Shown in pieces: positions 1-6,378 of a stretch of DNA of 10,610 nucleotides; the stretch's first letter is position 1; every line of letters begins with the position of its first letter. Source of the DNA: Pseudomonadota bacterium (GTDB lineage Bacteria > Pseudomonadota > Gammaproteobacteria > Acidiferrobacterales > UBA6901); NCBI GenBank assembly GCA_021783175.1, contig JAJXUF010000111.1, positions 1 to 10,610 on the forward strand, in the 5' to 3' direction. Under the pieces are notes generated by a model, which did not search any database, was not told the origin of the DNA, and worked only from the letters and a program-made list of their open reading frames with translations. The position numbers and the translations under genes were made by a program.

Positions 1-144
1 TGGAAGAAAGTCAGCAAGGCGGAACGGCCTTACCTGTCGGCAACCCTGGATGACCCGTCGTTCCCAGCGACCATCTACGCCCGTCTGGTCGAGGGCGAGG
101 ATGGCGTGCACAACCTGATCTGGTCGCGCAGCAAGGGCGATTGA
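1..144 (+). CDS. DUF736 family protein (5' end outside the window)
   Basis: This is the last 47 codons of a gene entering from the left and ending with TGA at 142-144. The visible protein has the usual C-terminal pattern of DUF736 proteins: a stretch resembling KxxERPYLSxxLDDPSFPxxIYARL, then an acidic turn and a final LIWSR. DUF736 proteins are small (about 100 residues) and of unknown function. They are repeatedly found in conjugative elements of Pseudomonadota, which fits the RepA/ParA/DUF2840/TraF backbone on the right of this window. A strong terminator follows directly, so this gene ends its transcription unit. The family assignment is from remembered sequence pattern; the function is unknown. 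Confidence 0.8.
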   Translation, partial: WKKVSKAERPYLSATLDDPSFPATIYARLVEGEDGVHNLIWSRSKGD

Positions 145-157
145 TCATCGCCCTCGG

Positions 158-184
158 CGCCCCGCCTATGCGGCGGGGCGTTTT
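158..184 (+). terminator. Rho-independent terminator after the DUF736 gene
   Basis: A perfect 9-bp G+C stem (158-166 pairs with 172-180) closes a 5-nt loop (167-171) and is followed by four T residues at 181-184. It starts 14 bp after the DUF736 stop codon, so it most likely ends that transcript and insulates the accessory genes to the right. Confidence 0.85.
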
Positions 185-253
185 CTGCGGGAAGTCGTTC
201 CCACGAGCTTCCGTCGTCAGGGCTGCAGCCTTCCGGTTTCGACTTGTCGGCAA

Positions 254-274
254 ATGCAAACTGATCGTTTGCAT
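254..274. repeat. 8-bp inverted repeat in the intergenic region
   Basis: ATGCAAAC at 254-261 and GTTTGCAT at 267-274 form a perfect 8-bp dyad with a 5-nt centre. It runs into the self-complementary TGCATGCATGCA just to the right. It lies immediately upstream of the MerR-like promoter at 283-314 and could be a second regulator site, but there is no direct evidence for this. Confidence 0.4.
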
Positions 275-282
275 GCATGCAC

Positions 283-314
283 CTGACTTGGAGCGCGCTC
301 TAAACTTCCAGGAT
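283..314 (+). promoter_or_regulatory. MerR-type promoter/operator
   Basis: A -35-like CTGACT (283-288) and a -10-like CAGGAT (309-314) are separated by 20 bp. Between them lies a dyad centred on GAGCGCGCTC (291-300), extended by TTGG on the left and TAA on the right. A dyad in an over-long spacer of 19-20 bp is the hallmark of promoters activated by MerR-family regulators through DNA distortion. No merR-family gene is in the window, so the regulator would be elsewhere or lost. The downstream gene on this strand is the TfoX-like ORF at 380. Confidence 0.5.
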
Positions 315-379
315 TAACCACATGGGTCTAGTCTTTATGATTCAATGACCCTGTTCATGGCAACCCCGGCGGATCCTCC

Positions 380-724
380 TTGAATACTGATACACCCGAA
401 TCCAGCCGCAAGGCATTGATCGACGCTCTGCTTCTCAAACTCCCTGGCGTCAGCGCAAGAAAAATCAGCGGCCTTGATGCCTACTTCGTCAATGACAAGA
501 TGTTTGCCTGCATCAGCGGTAGCGGCGTCGGACTGCGCCTGCCCGCCGCCACCGCGACCGAACTGCAGTTTTCAAGGGGCGACGTCGTCCCGTTTCAGCC
601 CGGCGGTATGGCTAGCACCAGGGAATGGATACAGATTGACCGTGCCGAGGCGGCCGACTACGGGAAGGATCTCGAACTGTTTCAGGCCTCGCTCGAGTTT
701 GTGAAAGGCGCCCGAACCCGCTAG
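380..724 (+). CDS. Small TfoX/Sxy N-terminal-domain-like protein
   Basis: The product has 114 residues. Its core reads like the TfoX/Sxy N-terminal domain (PF04993): a YFVNDKMFACI strand pair, then GLRLP, a VxPFQP turn, and TREWIQID before a final helix ending LEFVKG. Sxy/TfoX regulates competence in gamma-proteobacteria, but the many stand-alone N-terminal-domain proteins have no established function. The start is TTG at 380: no in-frame ATG lies between the upstream stop (338-340) and this point, and GGA at 371-373 sits 6 nt ahead of it. A nine-codon reading frame from ATG 357 ends in TGA at 381-383, overlapping the TTG, so reinitiation is possible. A MerR-type promoter lies upstream. The domain call is moderate; a cellular role cannot be given. 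Confidence 0.6.
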   Translation: MNTDTPESSRKALIDALLLKLPGVSARKISGLDAYFVNDKMFACISGSGVGLRLPAATATELQFSRGDVVPFQPGGMASTREWIQIDRAEAADYGKDLELFQASLEFVKGARTR

Positions 725-749
725 GTCGGCAGCTTCGTCTGACAGTCGC

Positions 750-892
750 TTATCGGCCAGGAAGAGAGACCTTCAGGGGAGTCGCCGCGACCGTCCAGTC
801 ATCAGCCACAGTACCATTGGCATCGGTGACTGTAATTGAAGCGGTTATCCCCTTGAACTTTCGCGCAGGTTCATTTAACCAACGATGTGGAA
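750..892 (-). pseudogene. Possible C-terminal remnant of a lost minus-strand gene
   Basis: The minus strand has a frame closed by TAA at 750-752 and open back to a stop near 922. Its last ~45 residues look protein-like: RKFKGITASITVTDANG, then a DDWTV segment and a terminal LKVSLPGR, a convincing beta-hairpin pattern. There is no start codon context or N-terminal part, because the cargo gene at 904 begins where the upstream part should be. I do not recognise the family. It may be the stump of a gene cut by arrival of the cargo, or a chance frame. It argues against starting the cargo gene as early as 817. Confidence 0.35.
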
Positions 893-903
893 CAATAGTG
901 AAT

Positions 904-3486
904 ATGAGTAGCGATCGCGATATTCAAAATACTATTGAAGCCGGAGAGAAAAACCGCCGGACTACTGAGCTTATTCACAACTGGTGCCGCTACGCTAAAG
1001 TCAGAAAGTGTGGGGGAACTGGGCTTATCGAAGCGCAGACCGGCTTGCCTATCGGACATCACGCTATGGCATGTGACCATGCACCGGCTTCCGGTATGGC
1101 AACATGGGATCTTGCTGATGCAGCACTCGATTTTCATGACCGCAATTGTGTGGAATGCAAGCATCGTGTTCCGGTTCGCCTGCCAAATCTCAGCGAATTG
1201 TTAGGAGCACGAGATAAAGAACTAGCAGCGCAAAAACAGATTCGCGATCTCCAAGAGGCTCAAAGAATAGCCGCACTGGACAGACGTCAAGAAATTCGCC
1301 GTGCATTGAAAGAGGCTCTTCCCGCCTCCTCGCATACCATCATCGAGCAACTCGATGAGTTAGATGGTAGTCGCCATGAAGACCAGCGCATAAAGCTTGT
1401 GGAAACGGCTAGATTAGCGCCGGAGATTTATACGCCGGAAATTGTTGAGCACTATTTCCAATTGCTGGAGACGCGTGAATCATGGTTCAGCTCCGTTGGG
1501 TTAGAAACATTATTCTTGTTAAAGGCCGATCCGGCACGCCTTTCACGATGTGCCCTTATTGCAATACGCGATTTCGATGCAACAAAGATTGCGAGCAAAA
1601 TTGTTCTTGAGCATATAGCGCACGTTGATTCTTCCTTGATCGCAGGCGCATTTCGCTCGTTGTCGCTTCTTGCTGCTCCACCACATTTTCCCTTCACCGG
1701 AACTCAATGTGTCGCTACGCCAGAGCCGCTGTTCGCTTTGTATCGCCATTATCCAGATGCAGTAAAGGCTGCCATTCAGCTCTATCTTGATTCAAAGAGT
1801 TACTCGGCAATCGAAAGGGCATCAAGAGCAATATTGGTTATTGAGCAGCAGGACGAATCCATTGCGACATCCTTTACACGAACCATCGTTGCCATACTGG
1901 CACGCCCAGAGCTGTTGATAGATTTTGATGAGCATCATTCCCATCACGATGAGACCGACCTTTTCCATGTCTTGCAAATTGTGCTCAAGTCGGCGCTAAG
2001 GGCTGCGCCGCAAACAACAGATGAACTGGTCTCCTCTTTCTTGGCGACAGCCGATTCTGAGACAACGGTACGTATTCTAAGCGCGTATGAAAGCCTGTTC
2101 CATGCCGATGGCTGGCGCGAAGATATAAAGGAGGTTGAGGCTCATTCGGTAGCATTGAGGCGCTTGGTCAACACGGCTACATCTACAACCAAGTTTGACG
2201 ATCTCTGGCGGTTGCTCGGGATGTTCCGATCCGGCGCACCCAAGGGGCTGGAGAATCTGATTCGCAAGGAAACCTCTTATTTGTTGGGTGCCGCTATTCT
2301 CTTGGAAAACCAGCGCGCCAAACTTGCGGATGAACGAACTCAGGCGAAAGATATGTCGGCCTATTGGGGGGCCGCCAACCAGTATGATTTTCTCGTGCAA
2401 TTCCAGGATGGGCTGGTAGGCTGGGTTGCGGGTGCCGCAACAGACTCTCCACAGACAGCAAAGATTTATCTTGAAACGCTATCGGGCATACCTGAGGACA
2501 GCCCCCATTTGCGTGGGGTAATGGTAACGGCACTATCCCATCTCATGAACACGGTAGAAGGTCTGAGCCTGGCGCTTCCTTCGCTTTATTCGGCGCTGGT
2601 TGGTGCGTCGCAACAGGAAAGGGCGGCAGCCATCAGAGCGCTAAAGGAACTTGATTCTGCGCGGCGCAATGATCTTCCGCGACTGCTGTTTGAGATATTT
2701 TTAACCACTCTGTATGACCCATATCGGATCGTACATCAGTCGGCTGTTCATGCCCTTGAGCGCTTTTCGTTTCCAGAAGATTTTAAGTTGGCACTCAAGC
2801 TGGCTGTTCGCAATCTAATTATTGCTTATTCCCATGGAGAAGACGGCGATGAGTTTCTGGTGGAATGCATTTCCCTCTATGCTTCCCGCTATGCGGATAA
2901 AGAAGAATTGGAGGGCGATGTCGGTGCGTTTCTGGTTTCGCAGTTATCCAGGATGAAGCCTGAAATAGTCATGCGTAGCCACTTTGATTGGTATGTCAAA
3001 AAACTAAAATATTCCCCGGGCATTGGCGCTTTGGTAGTGAAACTGCTCAAAGCCTCATCTTCGGACTATAAGGAAGAGTCCATCTTCCGCGTTCTTCGAG
3101 AGTTGCCGCCTGCTACTGTCTATGCCGAAAGCAAAGGCCTGGAAGTTGCAGCCATGGAACAGCTAGATGATATTGGCTGTATTGGTTCCCTGATCGAGCT
3201 CCTTACTAGGTCTGGCGCGCTGGATGAGGCAGAGCGCATAGCAAAGGCAGTCGTGGATTCAATTCCCGATACAACATGGGAATATCAAAGACGACTATCT
3301 GCTCAATTGCTTCATATCGCAACCAAGTTTGAATCGGCTATAGCCGGTATCCGGCAAGACGAAACAGTCGAACAAATATGCCAACAATGGCGACAGACCA
3401 TACAACGCATAGAACAAGACAGGAAGGAATATGAGACACGGCGTGATCCTCTCCGAGGCTTTCTCGGCCAGAATCCAGGCCATTGA
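904..3486 (+). CDS. Large Zn-module plus HEAT/ARM-like helical repeat protein, cargo gene 1
   Basis: Unrecognised protein of about 860 residues. Residues 28-88 hold a probable zinc-binding module: C28, C36, C57-x-H59 and the CxxC pair C82/C85, followed by KHR. Residues about 95-140 are charged and helical, likely a short coiled coil. From about 150 to the end it is almost all amphipathic helix in HEAT/ARM-like style, with a DEHHSHHDETD acidic-His patch near 342-352. There is no Walker A, signal peptide or membrane segment, so it is probably a cytosolic scaffold or sensor. ATG 904 is chosen; GTG 898 (GGA 6 nt upstream) is the alternative. An in-frame TTG at 817 is less likely because 750-892 reads better on the other strand. 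Composition is clearly less G+C-rich than the backbone (TTA, ATA, AGA codons), which suggests transfer. It overlaps the nuclease-like gene by 56 bp and probably works with it. Confidence 0.85.
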   Translation: MSSDRDIQNTIEAGEKNRRTTELIHNWCRYAKVRKCGGTGLIEAQTGLPIGHHAMACDHAPASGMATWDLADAALDFHDRNCVECKHRVPVRLPNLSELLGARDKELAAQKQIRDLQEAQRIAALDRRQEIRRALKEALPASSHTIIEQLDELDGSRHEDQRIKLVETARLAPEIYTPEIVEHYFQLLETRESWFSSVGLETLFLLKADPARLSRCALIAIRDFDATKIASKIVLEHIAHVDSSLIAGAFRSLSLLAAPPHFPFTGTQCVATPEPLFALYRHYPDAVKAAIQLYLDSKSYSAIERASRAILVIEQQDESIATSFTRTIVAILARPELLIDFDEHHSHHDETDLFHVLQIVLKSALRAAPQTTDELVSSFLATADSETTVRILSAYESLFHADGWREDIKEVEAHSVALRRLVNTATSTTKFDDLWRLLGMFRSGAPKGLENLIRKETSYLLGAAILLENQRAKLADERTQAKDMSAYWGAANQYDFLVQFQDGLVGWVAGAATDSPQTAKIYLETLSGIPEDSPHLRGVMVTALSHLMNTVEGLSLALPSLYSALVGASQQERAAAIRALKELDSARRNDLPRLLFEIFLTTLYDPYRIVHQSAVHALERFSFPEDFKLALKLAVRNLIIAYSHGEDGDEFLVECISLYASRYADKEELEGDVGAFLVSQLSRMKPEIVMRSHFDWYVKKLKYSPGIGALVVKLLKASSSDYKEESIFRVLRELPPATVYAESKGLEVAAMEQLDDIGCIGSLIELLTRSGALDEAERIAKAVVDSIPDTTWEYQRRLSAQLLHIATKFESAIAGIRQDETVEQICQQWRQTIQRIEQDRKEYETRRDPLRGFLGQNPGH
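3421..3433 (+). promoter_or_regulatory. Strong ribosome binding site internal to cargo gene 1
   Basis: AGGAAGGA at 3421-3428 precedes ATG 3431, with AGGA 6 nt from the start codon. It lies inside the last 22 codons of cargo gene 1, so ribosomes finishing that gene pass directly over it. It fixes the start of cargo gene 2 and points to coupled translation of the pair. Confidence 0.8.
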
Positions 3487-4882
3487 AGCGCTGCGCGCGG
3501 CAACTGAAGCTCACGTAAACAATGCGCAACCCATACGCAATGCAGCCGATGACCTTGATGCCGCGAGCATCAGTTGCGACTACAGCGTAGCTGCCTCCTC
3601 ATATGGTGCGCTTGCCGGGCTATTGCGAATAACCGCCATGCTGGTGGAATGGCGTGGTGCAATCCTTGAGGCAGCACTAGATGCAGACAGGTTCTTGCGC
3701 AGTGCCAAAGCTCAATACAAGCTCTGGCTGGAAGAGTATCAAGCAGCCGATATTCAGCCAGGGCTGTTAGAGAGTAGTGCGGTAATTGAGTCCTTAGCCG
3801 AGCTGGAACAGGTTGGGAATGTATGCCACGCCATTGCCTCTATTCCGCTGCCGATTCCTTTCTTCGCCGCAGAAGTTCGCCCATCGTCGCTACCAAAAGG
3901 CGACCAGCAGGAGGAGAAAGAACCTCCCGTTGAATTAAAAGTCGCATTTCTTCAATTCAAAATTAATGGCGAGCCTGCGAAACAAGTCCATTTTCTGACC
4001 CCGCAGATGGCGCACGATCTTGAAATCGAAGTTCGTGTGTCGAGATGGCCTGATAACGCCACCACGCTAGATTTGCGCCCTGTTACTGTCGAAAAGCCGG
4101 ATACCTACGATTTTCCCAATTTCCAATTTGTTCGACCTTCTGGAGATGGGCCATTTGTGATGAGGCAGCGAGGCCGGGCAATATTGAAATTTCCCCATAG
4201 CATCCAAGCTAGTCCATTTGAATTTAAGTATGCAGCAGAATTTTCGCCACGCGCATCTGAACAGCCTGTGGCGGTGGTAGGGCATAGAACATTAAGGATA
4301 GAGGGAATAGACCTTCAGAGATCGCCCATAACCGGCTATCAGGCTATGGACAGGAAGTTGATCGAGCTGAGGGACATTCTCAGGGAAAATAGATTAATCG
4401 CGGAAACAGATTTAAAACCATCGCTCGTTTTAATGGCAGCACTTGGAAGTCTTGCTTGTCGAGCACAACATGGTGATCTGTATCCGGGCATTCGCGATGA
4501 ACCACAGTTCCAGCAGGATATTAGGGAGGAACTGAGAAAAATTCCTGAGATTGCATCCGAGCTTGAAGAACACCCGCACGCCTCTGGAGGCATCACGGAT
4601 TTGTCGTTCCGTGGAGTCCGCATCGAACTCAAGGTTGAGCAGCAAAAACTTTTGGCATTGGACGACTGCAATCGCTTTTTGGGGCAGACGGCAAGCTACG
4701 TAATAGCAACCGGTAAGCGTATAGGCATACTTTGCGTTCTCGATTGCTGTCCCAAAAGTGTTGCATTACCGGCTGAAGAGAATTGGGGAATCCTGAAACA
4801 CAACACTAGAGATGGGGAGGTTTCTGTCGTGACGCTAATTATTCAAGGTAACCTACCGACTCCTAGTAGCCTATCTCGATAA
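3431..4882 (+). CDS. PD-(D/E)XK nuclease-like protein, cargo gene 2
   Basis: The product has 483 residues. About 1-145 are helical. About 167-290 are rich in beta strands and may be an Ig/C2-like fold. About 305-450 carry a restriction-endonuclease-like core: helices ending EELRKIPEIASELEE, then D390 in GGITDLSFRG, E399-L-K401 in a following strand, and Q419-x3-Y423 after it. D-x8-E-x-K with a later QxxxY is the PD-(D/E)XK signature as in RecB-type nucleases. The likely chemistry is Mg2+-dependent DNA (or RNA) cleavage; the substrate is unknown. It overlaps cargo gene 1 by 56 bp and is probably translated by coupling. The motif is seen directly; nuclease activity and a defence role are inferred. 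A chance motif in an unrelated fold is the main alternative. Composition matches gene 1, not the backbone. Confidence 0.85.
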   Translation: MRHGVILSEAFSARIQAIEALRAATEAHVNNAQPIRNAADDLDAASISCDYSVAASSYGALAGLLRITAMLVEWRGAILEAALDADRFLRSAKAQYKLWLEEYQAADIQPGLLESSAVIESLAELEQVGNVCHAIASIPLPIPFFAAEVRPSSLPKGDQQEEKEPPVELKVAFLQFKINGEPAKQVHFLTPQMAHDLEIEVRVSRWPDNATTLDLRPVTVEKPDTYDFPNFQFVRPSGDGPFVMRQRGRAILKFPHSIQASPFEFKYAAEFSPRASEQPVAVVGHRTLRIEGIDLQRSPITGYQAMDRKLIELRDILRENRLIAETDLKPSLVLMAALGSLACRAQHGDLYPGIRDEPQFQQDIREELRKIPEIASELEEHPHASGGITDLSFRGVRIELKVEQQKLLALDDCNRFLGQTASYVIATGKRIGILCVLDCCPKSVALPAEENWGILKHNTRDGEVSVVTLIIQGNLPTPSSLSR

Positions 4883-4890
4883 TCAAACTG

Positions 4891-4951
4891 AGACAATCTG
4901 GTCGGACTGAACCGTACCAGAAACAGTAGACATGTCATGACCTGATTGTCT
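4891..4951. repeat. Spaced 13-bp inverted repeat downstream of the cargo operon
   Basis: AGACAATCTGGTC at 4891-4903 matches, inverted, GACCTGATTGTCT at 4939-4951 in 12 of 13 positions, with 35 bp between the arms. It starts 9 bp after the stop of the nuclease-like gene. It could be an atypical terminator for the operon (no good T tract follows), a regulator site, or an end or attachment sequence of the inserted cargo. No matching copy was noticed at the left side of the cargo. Confidence 0.55.
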
Positions 4952-5167
4952 TAAATGTACATGCAGCCACTCTGAAGTGCGTCCGATTTGTCAGTTATGG
5001 CCGAGCAACCGCCCCACAACCGATCACAGCATCCGTCTGTCACAGAGCAGTCATTGGGTTCGCCGACACCAACGGCAGAAACGGGTCTATAGCGCCAGTT
5101 CAACATTGCCTAAATCGGTCGTTAGAATTGCCGCCGTTTGGCTTGACTCATTTGGCGAGCGCCCTGA
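4952..5167. other. Intergenic stretch with no supported gene
   Basis: About 216 bp between the inverted repeat and the DUF2958 remnant. Open frames exist on both strands, but none shows a ribosome binding site or a recognisable protein pattern. It may be decayed sequence left between the cargo and the interrupted backbone gene. Confidence 0.4.
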
Positions 5168-5392
5168 TATCTTGAAGCAGGCTCCAAGTCTATCGATCCG
5201 CATGACCACGACCATGCATTCGGGCTCTGCGACCTGGGACAGGGTTTTCCAGAACTGGGCTATGTGAGCCTGGCCGAGCTGCAATCGGTGCGTGGCCGAT
5301 TTGGCCTTCCAGTCGAGCGGGACCTGCACTTCATTGCGACGAAGGCGATCAGTGCCTATGCGCGCGAAGCGCGGCTGGCAGGACGCACATGA
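5168..5392 (+). pseudogene. Truncated DUF2958 gene (C-terminal half only)
   Basis: The frame from 5195 to TGA 5390-5392 encodes a clear DUF2958 C-terminal half: HAFGLCDLG, PELGYVSLAELQSVRG, then LPVERDLHF. It aligns position by position with the intact DUF2958 protein encoded at 6031-6378 (AFGLIDLG, PQLGHVRLSVLEGIRG, LAVARDPHF). The N-terminal half with the VKLFTxDAxATWLLTE strand is absent: the frame meets a stop at 5165-5167 and no other frame upstream supplies the missing part. The two copies differ greatly, so this is not a recent duplication. The most likely history is loss of the 5' half when the cargo was inserted or a flanking segment was deleted. Confidence 0.75.
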
Positions 5393-5406
5393 CGTAGCTG
5401 TCATGC

Positions 5407-5430
5407 GGGCGCTGCCGCTGGGCAGCGCCC
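5407..5430. terminator. Perfect hairpin between convergent genes
   Basis: GGGCGCTGCC (5407-5416) and GGCAGCGCCC (5421-5430) form a perfect 10-bp stem with a GCTG tetraloop. It lies between the end of the DUF2958 remnant (+, 5392) and the end of the XRE gene (-, 5440), where a bidirectional terminator would be expected. Neither strand has a T tract after the stem, so intrinsic termination may be weak. Confidence 0.55.
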
Positions 5431-5439
5431 TACCCCCGC

Positions 5440-5727
5440 CTATTTGCCCTTCCGGGCCTGGATAGCGGCCAGCTCGCGCCGCACACGCTCGATGACTTCG
5501 CTCACACCCTTGCTGTCGCCGCCATAGGCCAGCGTCAGCAACGTGAGTGGATGCACGTCCATCACCTCGCACAGCTCGGCGACCTTGCTCAGGGTCGGGC
5601 TCTTCAGGCCGCGTTCGAGCGAACTCATGTACGTGCGGCTCGACACGTCCGAGAAAGCTTCCTGGCTGAGGCCACGCGCTTTTCTGACTGTCTTGAGCGC
5701 CGCAGGGAATGTATTCTTCGGTGACAT
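5440..5727 (-). CDS. XRE-family (Cro/CI-type) transcriptional regulator
   Basis: The product has 95 residues. Residues about 9-63 form a helix-turn-helix of the HTH_3/XRE type: LKTVRKARGLSQEAFSD (helices 1-2), the recognition segment SSRTYMSSLERG with its typical SxxERG, and then PTLSKVAELCEVMDVHPLTLL. The remainder is a short basic helix. It is likely a dimeric DNA-binding repressor of the mobile element. ATG 5727 is the start; an in-frame TTG directly before it is less likely. No clear ribosome binding site is visible, and a 7-bp dyad (5731-5750) sits just ahead of the start codon. It is transcribed away from the small ORF/DUF2958 genes, with a 31-bp dyad between them, so control of its own and the divergent promoter is a fair inference. 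Confidence 0.88.
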   Translation of the reverse strand: MSPKNTFPAALKTVRKARGLSQEAFSDVSSRTYMSSLERGLKSPTLSKVAELCEVMDVHPLTLLTLAYGGDSKGVSEVIERVRRELAAIQARKGK

Positions 5728-5730
5728 CAA

Positions 5731-5750
5731 GTCGTTTCGAGTAAAACGAC
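5731..5750. promoter_or_regulatory. Small dyad in the leader of the XRE gene
   Basis: GTCGTTT (5731-5737) and AAACGAC (5744-5750) are perfect inverted arms around a 6-nt centre, placed 3 bp before the XRE start codon at 5727. In the transcript this would be a hairpin where the ribosome binding site is expected; in DNA it could be an operator half-site pair. Confidence 0.4.
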
Positions 5751-5762
5751 GATGACATCCGA

Positions 5763-5795
5763 TAGAACCCTATAGGACTACAATCTATAGTGTTC
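5763..5795. promoter_or_regulatory. Divergent promoter region with 31-bp operator-like dyad
   Basis: GAACCCTATAG (5765-5775) and CTATAGTGTTC (5785-5795) are inverted arms matching in 10 of 11 positions around a 9-bp centre. Rightward, TAGAAC (5763-5768), 17 bp and TATAGT (5786-5791) resemble a sigma-70 promoter. Leftward, ATGAAC, 17 bp and TATAGG (read on the minus strand within 5771-5799) do the same. The dyad thus covers both -10 elements. It is a good candidate binding site for the XRE protein, repressing both directions. Confidence 0.5.
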
Positions 5796-5836
5796 ATTTG
5801 TAATCTTCCCTGCTTAAACTTGCGCCGGGCGTGTCT

Positions 5837-6028
5837 ATGCTGAAAACCGCTTTTACTGAAATCATGGCTTCCGCATCTACGTATTCGTCGATTCGACCCT
5901 CCACGGATTCGGTGGAATCCGCTTTGGCGATTTGGCGCAAAAGTGCACTTGCGCAGTCCCGCTTTGGCGCATCGGCGCGTTTGCGTAAAACCGACGCGGC
6001 GCTGATCATGACTGTTTCCGGGCAGTGA
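5837..6028 (+). CDS. Small hypothetical protein upstream of DUF2958
   Basis: An ORF of 63 codons from ATG 5837 (GTG 5831 is an alternative). The predicted peptide is Ser/Ala-rich at first, then has an amphipathic helix around SVESALAIWRKSALAQSRFG and a basic tail. There is no membrane segment or known motif. It begins about 40 bp after the rightward promoter-like sequence and ends with TGA 2 bp before the DUF2958 start codon, the spacing expected of an operon partner. DUF2958 has no ribosome binding site of its own, so translation through this ORF may be needed for its expression. No Shine-Dalgarno is seen before 5837. The ORF contains a repeated CCGCTTTGGCG (5919-5929, 5959-5969). Real coding status is probable, not certain. 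Confidence 0.5.
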   Translation: MLKTAFTEIMASASTYSSIRPSTDSVESALAIWRKSALAQSRFGASARLRKTDAALIMTVSGQ

Positions 6029-6030
6029 CC

Positions 6031-6378
6031 ATGAAACCCCTCATCACCGACGCTCAGCGCGTCCAGTTGCTGGATAACGGTGCCGCTGCCGCGTGCGGCG
6101 AGCAGTGCGACCCGTTGCCGGTCGTCAAGCTGTTCACCCTGGACGCGCACGCAACCTGGCTGTTGACCGAACTCGATCCCGACGACGGTGACGCTGCCTT
6201 CGGCCTGATCGACCTCGGCATGGGCACGCCGCAACTCGGCCACGTGCGCCTCTCCGTCCTGGAAGGCATACGCGGGCCACGGAACCTGGCCGTCGCACGT
6301 GATCCGCATTTCACGCCAAGGCGCCGACTGTCGGAATATGCTCGGCTGGCTGAGGCTGACGGATCAATCAACGATTGA
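6031..6378 (+). CDS. DUF2958 family protein (intact)
   Basis: The product has 115 residues, the usual length for this family. The DUF2958 pattern is complete: ITDAQRVQLLDNG at the N-terminus, then VVKLFTLDAHATWLLTELDPDDG, AFGLIDLG, LGHVRLSVLEGIRGP and ARDPHF. DUF2958 proteins are common backbone genes of conjugative elements and plasmids; their biochemical role is not established. ATG 6031 is preferred over the in-frame GTG at 6025, because family members start with MxLLT-like sequence. It lies 2 bp after a small ORF, suggesting coupling. A second, truncated and divergent copy lies at 5168-5392. Confidence 0.88.
   Translation: MKPLITDAQRVQLLDNGAAAACGEQCDPLPVVKLFTLDAHATWLLTELDPDDGDAAFGLIDLGMGTPQLGHVRLSVLEGIRGPRNLAVARDPHFTPRRRLSEYARLAEADGSIND

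Noticed and set aside
817..903. N-terminal extension of cargo gene 1 from TTG 817
   Set aside because: TTG start without a ribosome binding site, and the same bases read as a more protein-like C-terminus on the opposite strand. ATG 904 or GTG 898 is preferred.
4891..4951. Insertion-sequence terminal repeats around the cargo
   Set aside because: The two arms lie only 35 bp apart on one side of the cargo, no transposase gene is present, and no target-site duplication was found, so an IS call is not supported.
4977..5267. 96-codon plus-strand ORF after the cargo
   Set aside because: Its right part is out of frame with the DUF2958 remnant, the left part has no recognisable pattern, and there is no ribosome binding site.
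5087..5797. 236-codon minus-strand ORF
   Set aside because: It overlaps the XRE gene in another frame and is antisense to the DUF2958 remnant; both of those have clear family patterns and this one has none.
5919..5969. CRISPR-like or iteron-like repeats of CCGCTTTGGCG
   Set aside because: Only two copies of 11 bp, 40 bp apart and inside a small ORF; not an array.
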